Positions 33,538-36,736 of a DNA stretch of 36,736 nucleotides are shown here, piece by piece. Origin of the DNA: JAFHCF01 sp048497495 (GTDB lineage: Bacteria > Pseudomonadota > Alphaproteobacteria > Rhizobiales > Ancalomicrobiaceae); contig JAFHCF010000115.1 in the NCBI GenBank assembly GCA_048497495.1, positions 1 through 36,736 of the forward strand, given 5' to 3'. Numbering within the stretch: the stretch's first letter is position 1; every line of letters starts with the position of its first letter. A model generated the notes under the pieces. That model searched no databases. It saw only the letters and a program-made list of their open reading frames with translations, and was not told the origin of the DNA. The position numbers and the translations under genes were made by a program.

Positions 33538-35916
33538 ATGAAAACCTCGGGGGGTTCGCCCATGGCGCAGGCCGGTTCTGCCCATGCATCGTCATGGATT
33601 CCGGGTCGGTTGGCCGACATCGTCGCCTCCCCCCGTATGGGCGGCCACGCCCGCCTTCTCGCCACCCCGGCCTACCGCCACATCCTCGAGGCCGAGCCGT
33701 TCTTGCGCCGCTCGATCCCGGTTCTGATCGTCACCTTCATCGTGGTGCTGGCGCTGACCCGGATCGTCGGCGTGATGGAGACCCGCCAGGGGATCGAGGA
33801 TTCGGCCCGTGACGAGGCGACCCTGATCGCGGCGACGCTCGCCGCCCAACTCGGCCGCCCGGACCGTAACCTCGCCGAGACCGGCTATGACGCGGCGATG
33901 AAGACCGCCCTGTCGGAAGTGCTGCCGCCGCGCGCCACCGGCGCCGGCCGTCAGATTCTGATCGCCGACGGCGAGGGATTGGTGGTGGCCACCGCCCCGG
34001 CGGCGCCGGCACTCGAGAAGCGTGGCCTCGTCGACATTCTCGGACCGGCGCAACCGCTCACCACCTTCGGGGCGCGCGCCGGCGTGATGGACCTCCTTCT
34101 CGCCGACGGCGCTCCGATCTACGCCACCGTCCATCACATCGACGGCGGTTTCGGCGCGGTCGCGGTGATCACCGATCAGGCCGTGCTGTTTTCGGAGTGG
34201 CGCAAGAACCTGCGCGCCAACGTCACGCTCTTCGTCTTCACCGCCGTCATCCTGCTGGTGCTGACCTACGCCTATTTCGTCCAGGCGCTCAGGGCCAATT
34301 CCGCCGACGAGCTCTATGCCACCACGGCGGCGCGGACCGAGACCGCCTTCAAGCGCGGCCGTTGCGGCTTCTGGGACTGGGACCTGGCGCGCGGCCGCTT
34401 CTACTGGTCGGCGTCGATGTTCGAGATGCTGGGGATGGAGGCGCACGACGGGTTGGTCGGCTTCGGCGAGATCCTGCACCTCGTCCACGCCGACGACGTC
34501 GATTTCGAAGTGCTCGCCAACCAACTGCTCACCGGCGAGGTCCACACCCTCGACCGCGCCTTCCGCCTGCGCCGCACCGACGGCACCTGGCTGTGGTTCC
34601 GGGTCCGCGCCGAGGTGGTCGACCGCGCCGAGACCGGCTCGCGCCATCTGATCGGCATCGCCGCCGACATCACCGAGCATCGCCGTCTGGTCGAGAACAC
34701 GCTGACCGCCGATCTGCGCCTGCGCGACGCGATCGAGACCATCTCGGAAGCCTTCGTCCTGTGGGACGCCGAGAACCGGCTGGTGATGTGCAATTCGAAG
34801 TACCAGCAGCTCCACAATCTCGCCGACCGGGCGGTGCGCGCCGGGGTGGCTTACACCGACGTGATGCGCGACGCCCGCCAGCCGCTGGTGCGCACCCCCG
34901 TCCATGCGGAGGGCGAGACGGAGGACGGCGCGCGTTCCTTCGAGGCGCAGATCGAGGACGGCCGTTGGTTGCAGATCAACGAGCGGCGCACCAAGGACGG
35001 CGGTTTCGTCTCGGTCGGCACCGACATCACCCAGTTGAAGCGCCACGAGGAACGTCTGATCGAGAGCGAGAAGCGCCTGATGGGCACCGTCCTCGACCTG
35101 CGCTCGTCGCGCCGCAAGCTGGAGATCCAGGCCCAGCAGCTGGTCGAACTGGCCGAGAAATACTCCGAGGAGAAGGTGCGCGCCGAGGAGGCCAACAAGA
35201 TCAAGTCGGACTTCCTCGCCAACATCTCCCACGAGTTGCGCACGCCGCTCAACGCCATCATCGGCTTCTCGGAGATCATGACGCGCGACATGATGGGCAC
35301 GATGGGCCCGGACAAATACGCCGAATACGCCCACGACATCCACGACAGCGGCATGTTCCTGCTCAACGTCATCAACGACGTGCTCGACATGTCGAAGATC
35401 GAGGCGGGCCGCATGGACCTCGCCCACGAACCGGTGGTGCTCGACGACATCCTCGCCGAGGCGAGCCGGATCATCACCCAGGCGGCCCAGGAAAAGACCC
35501 TGACCATGACCTGCGAGGTCGAGCCGGACCTGCATTTCTGCGGTGATCGGCGGGCGGTGAAGCAGGTGGTCTTGAACCTCCTGTCGAACGCGGTGAAGTT
35601 CACCCCCTCCGGCGGCCGCGTGAGCCTCACGGCCAAGACGGAGGCCGACGCCATCCGCGTGACGATCGAGGATACCGGCATCGGCATTCCCGCCGATCAT
35701 CTGAAGTCGATCGGCCGGCCCTTCATCCAGGTCGAGAACCAGTTCACCAAGAGCCACAAGGGCTCGGGCCTCGGCCTCGCCATCGCCCGCTCGCTGGTCG
35801 AACTGCACGGCGGCGCCATGACCATCGCCTCGACACCGAACGTCGGCACCACGGTGGCGATCACCTTCCCGAAGAACGCCGCCGTCGTGACACCTTCGGA
35901 CGAAGCCGCGGCGTGA
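33538..35916 (+). CDS. Membrane PAS-domain sensor histidine kinase
   Basis: A 792-residue two-component sensor. A first membrane segment lies at about residues 60-78 (SIPVLIVTFIVVLALTRIV) and a second at about 228-246; the 145 residues between them are a periplasmic sensor domain. Two PAS domains follow (about 275-385 with a PAC end GIAADITEHRR, and about 400-500), then a coiled coil, HisKA with His565 in NISHELRTPLNAIIGFSEIM, and HATPase_c (NLLSNAVKF, DTGIGIP, GSGLGLAIA). The H-box resembles the PleC/DivJ/PdhS/CbrA cell-cycle kinases, and the pepN neighbour recalls rhizobial cbrA, but identity is tentative. No cognate response regulator is adjacent. An ATG at 33562 has a better G-rich ribosome site. 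Confidence 0.88.
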   Translation: MKTSGGSPMAQAGSAHASSWIPGRLADIVASPRMGGHARLLATPAYRHILEAEPFLRRSIPVLIVTFIVVLALTRIVGVMETRQGIEDSARDEATLIAATLAAQLGRPDRNLAETGYDAAMKTALSEVLPPRATGAGRQILIADGEGLVVATAPAAPALEKRGLVDILGPAQPLTTFGARAGVMDLLLADGAPIYATVHHIDGGFGAVAVITDQAVLFSEWRKNLRANVTLFVFTAVILLVLTYAYFVQALRANSADELYATTAARTETAFKRGRCGFWDWDLARGRFYWSASMFEMLGMEAHDGLVGFGEILHLVHADDVDFEVLANQLLTGEVHTLDRAFRLRRTDGTWLWFRVRAEVVDRAETGSRHLIGIAADITEHRRLVENTLTADLRLRDAIETISEAFVLWDAENRLVMCNSKYQQLHNLADRAVRAGVAYTDVMRDARQPLVRTPVHAEGETEDGARSFEAQIEDGRWLQINERRTKDGGFVSVGTDITQLKRHEERLIESEKRLMGTVLDLRSSRRKLEIQAQQLVELAEKYSEEKVRAEEANKIKSDFLANISHELRTPLNAIIGFSEIMTRDMMGTMGPDKYAEYAHDIHDSGMFLLNVINDVLDMSKIEAGRMDLAHEPVVLDDILAEASRIITQAAQEKTLTMTCEVEPDLHFCGDRRAVKQVVLNLLSNAVKFTPSGGRVSLTAKTEADAIRVTIEDTGIGIPADHLKSIGRPFIQVENQFTKSHKGSGLGLAIARSLVELHGGAMTIASTPNVGTTVAITFPKNAAVVTPSDEAAA

Positions 35917-35927
35917 GCGCGCGACGA

Positions 35928-35952
35928 CGCCACCGCCGAAGCGGCGGTGGCG
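35928..35952. terminator. Hairpin between convergent kinase and EF-hand genes
   Basis: CGCCACCGCC and GGCGGTGGCG form a 10-bp stem around GAAGC, 12 bases after the kinase stop. The site lies between convergent genes and ends in a short T tract only on the plus side (CGTTTCCC), so bidirectional termination is plausible. Confidence 0.6.
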
Positions 35953-36000
35953 ATGGGGCGTTTCCCGAAATCGATTCGTGCGCTCGGAGCGGCGGCGGTC

Positions 36001-36720
36001 TCAGCGGGAGACGCCCGGCGGCATGAAGAGCGGATCGGGCCCGCCCTGCCATGCGCGTGGGCGCTCGCCCTGCCCACCCGGCGGCATCCAACCGGGTCCG
36101 GTCCCCCAGTTCCGCGACACCGGTGGCGGCGGATAGGCCGACCCGGGAAATTGCCGCGGCCCACCGGGCATCGCCTGCGGCGGGTAGGCCCGCGGATATT
36201 GCTCGTACGGCGGCGGCGGGAATGGCGGCATCGCTCCGGGCATCGTCTGCATCGGCGGCGGCATCCGTGCCTCGGCGGGCGGTGGCAAGGGCGGCATCGG
36301 CCCCGCCTGGAAGCCGGGTCCGATCATCATCTTGGCATGGGCGAGTTCCTCCGGCGTCACCTTGCCGTCGTCGTTGCGATCGAACAGGGCGAAGCGCTTG
36401 CGGATCGGGCTTTCGAATTCGGCGTGGGTGACCTTGCCGTCGCCGTCGATGTCGTGGAGGGCGAGGACGAAGTGGGCGGCCTCGGCGCTCGCCCGCCCGA
36501 ACCAACTCTCGAATTCGCCCTTGTCGAGGATCCCGTCCTCGGATTGGTCGATGGCGACGAACAGTCCGGTGGCGTTCTTCAGGGCCTCGTCGATGGTGAC
36601 GATACCGTCGCGATCGACGTCGAGGCTCTCGAAGACCCGCTCGATCGGTGGCGGCGGCGGGGGTGGCATGAAGTCGCGATCGGGGCCGCGACCCCCGGGT
36701 CCGAGGTAGGGACCCGGCAT
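36001..36720 (-). CDS. EF-hand calcium-binding proline-rich protein (5' end may lie outside window)
   Basis: At least 239 residues. There are four canonical EF-hand loops at residues 34-45 (DVDRDGIVTIDE), 58-69 (DQSEDGILDKGE), 90-101 (DIDGDGKVTHAE) and 114-125 (DRNDDGKVTPEE), each with acidic residues at positions 1, 3, 5 and 12 or close variants. They are preceded by a polyproline run (PPPPPPP) and followed by a roughly 100-residue tail rich in proline, glycine and methionine. The frame stays open from the first ATG (36720) to the window edge, so a signal peptide may be missing here. A calcium sensor or buffer of the envelope is likely, but its partner is unknown. Confidence 0.85.
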   Translation of the reverse strand: MPGPYLGPGGRGPDRDFMPPPPPPPIERVFESLDVDRDGIVTIDEALKNATGLFVAIDQSEDGILDKGEFESWFGRASAEAAHFVLALHDIDGDGKVTHAEFESPIRKRFALFDRNDDGKVTPEELAHAKMMIGPGFQAGPMPPLPPPAEARMPPPMQTMPGAMPPFPPPPYEQYPRAYPPQAMPGGPRQFPGSAYPPPPVSRNWGTGPGWMPPGGQGERPRAWQGGPDPLFMPPGVSR

Positions 36721-36736
36721 GGCCGGAGGGGCGCTC

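Overview
The window looks like the chromosome of a high-GC alphaproteobacterium, probably in the Hyphomicrobiales (Rhizobiales). The evidence is the GC-rich codon usage, a UvrB with the alphaproteobacterial N-terminal extension, a pepN gene beside a PAS-domain histidine kinase, and TRAP transport genes. Genus cannot be decided from this sequence alone.

Layout. Positions 1-2691 hold the body of uvrB, whose 5' end lies outside the window and whose N-terminal region carries a nine-residue tandem repeat. Next come an unrecognised gene, a GIY-YIG nuclease and two related long palindromic repeats (about 3.5 and 4.2 kb). Positions 4388-19418 form a sialic acid (N-acetylneuraminate) catabolic locus: nanA and nanR on the minus strand, diverging from a TRAP transporter operon siaPQM on the plus strand, followed by a minus-strand pair encoding a ROK kinase (nanK-like) and a phosphomannose-isomerase-type cupin.

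The main finding is that siaP is split by a complete 9,026-bp Tn3-family transposon (6711-15736). Its ends are identical 34-bp inverted repeats flanked by a 5-bp target duplication (AAGAA). Deleting the element plus one copy of the duplication restores a perfect 333-codon siaP. The element has divergent tnpR and tnpA genes and carries a full phosphite-use operon as cargo: an ABC transporter (ptxA, ptxB, ptxC), NAD-dependent phosphite dehydrogenase (ptxD) and a LysR regulator (ptxE). It is visibly less GC-rich than its surroundings. The insertion gives the cell a route from phosphite to phosphate while breaking its sialic acid binding protein.

The right part (19.9-36.7 kb) is ordinary chromosome: a GntR/FCD regulator, a secreted LprI-like protein, fdhD, the Mrp/ApbC iron-sulfur carrier, a LacI-type regulator, a TetR-MFP-RND efflux operon, aminopeptidase N, a membrane PAS histidine kinase, and a four-EF-hand proline-rich protein running off the right edge. 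Several inverted repeats give plausible operators (NanR, GntR, TetR, LysR, PhoB) or terminators. These are read by eye only.
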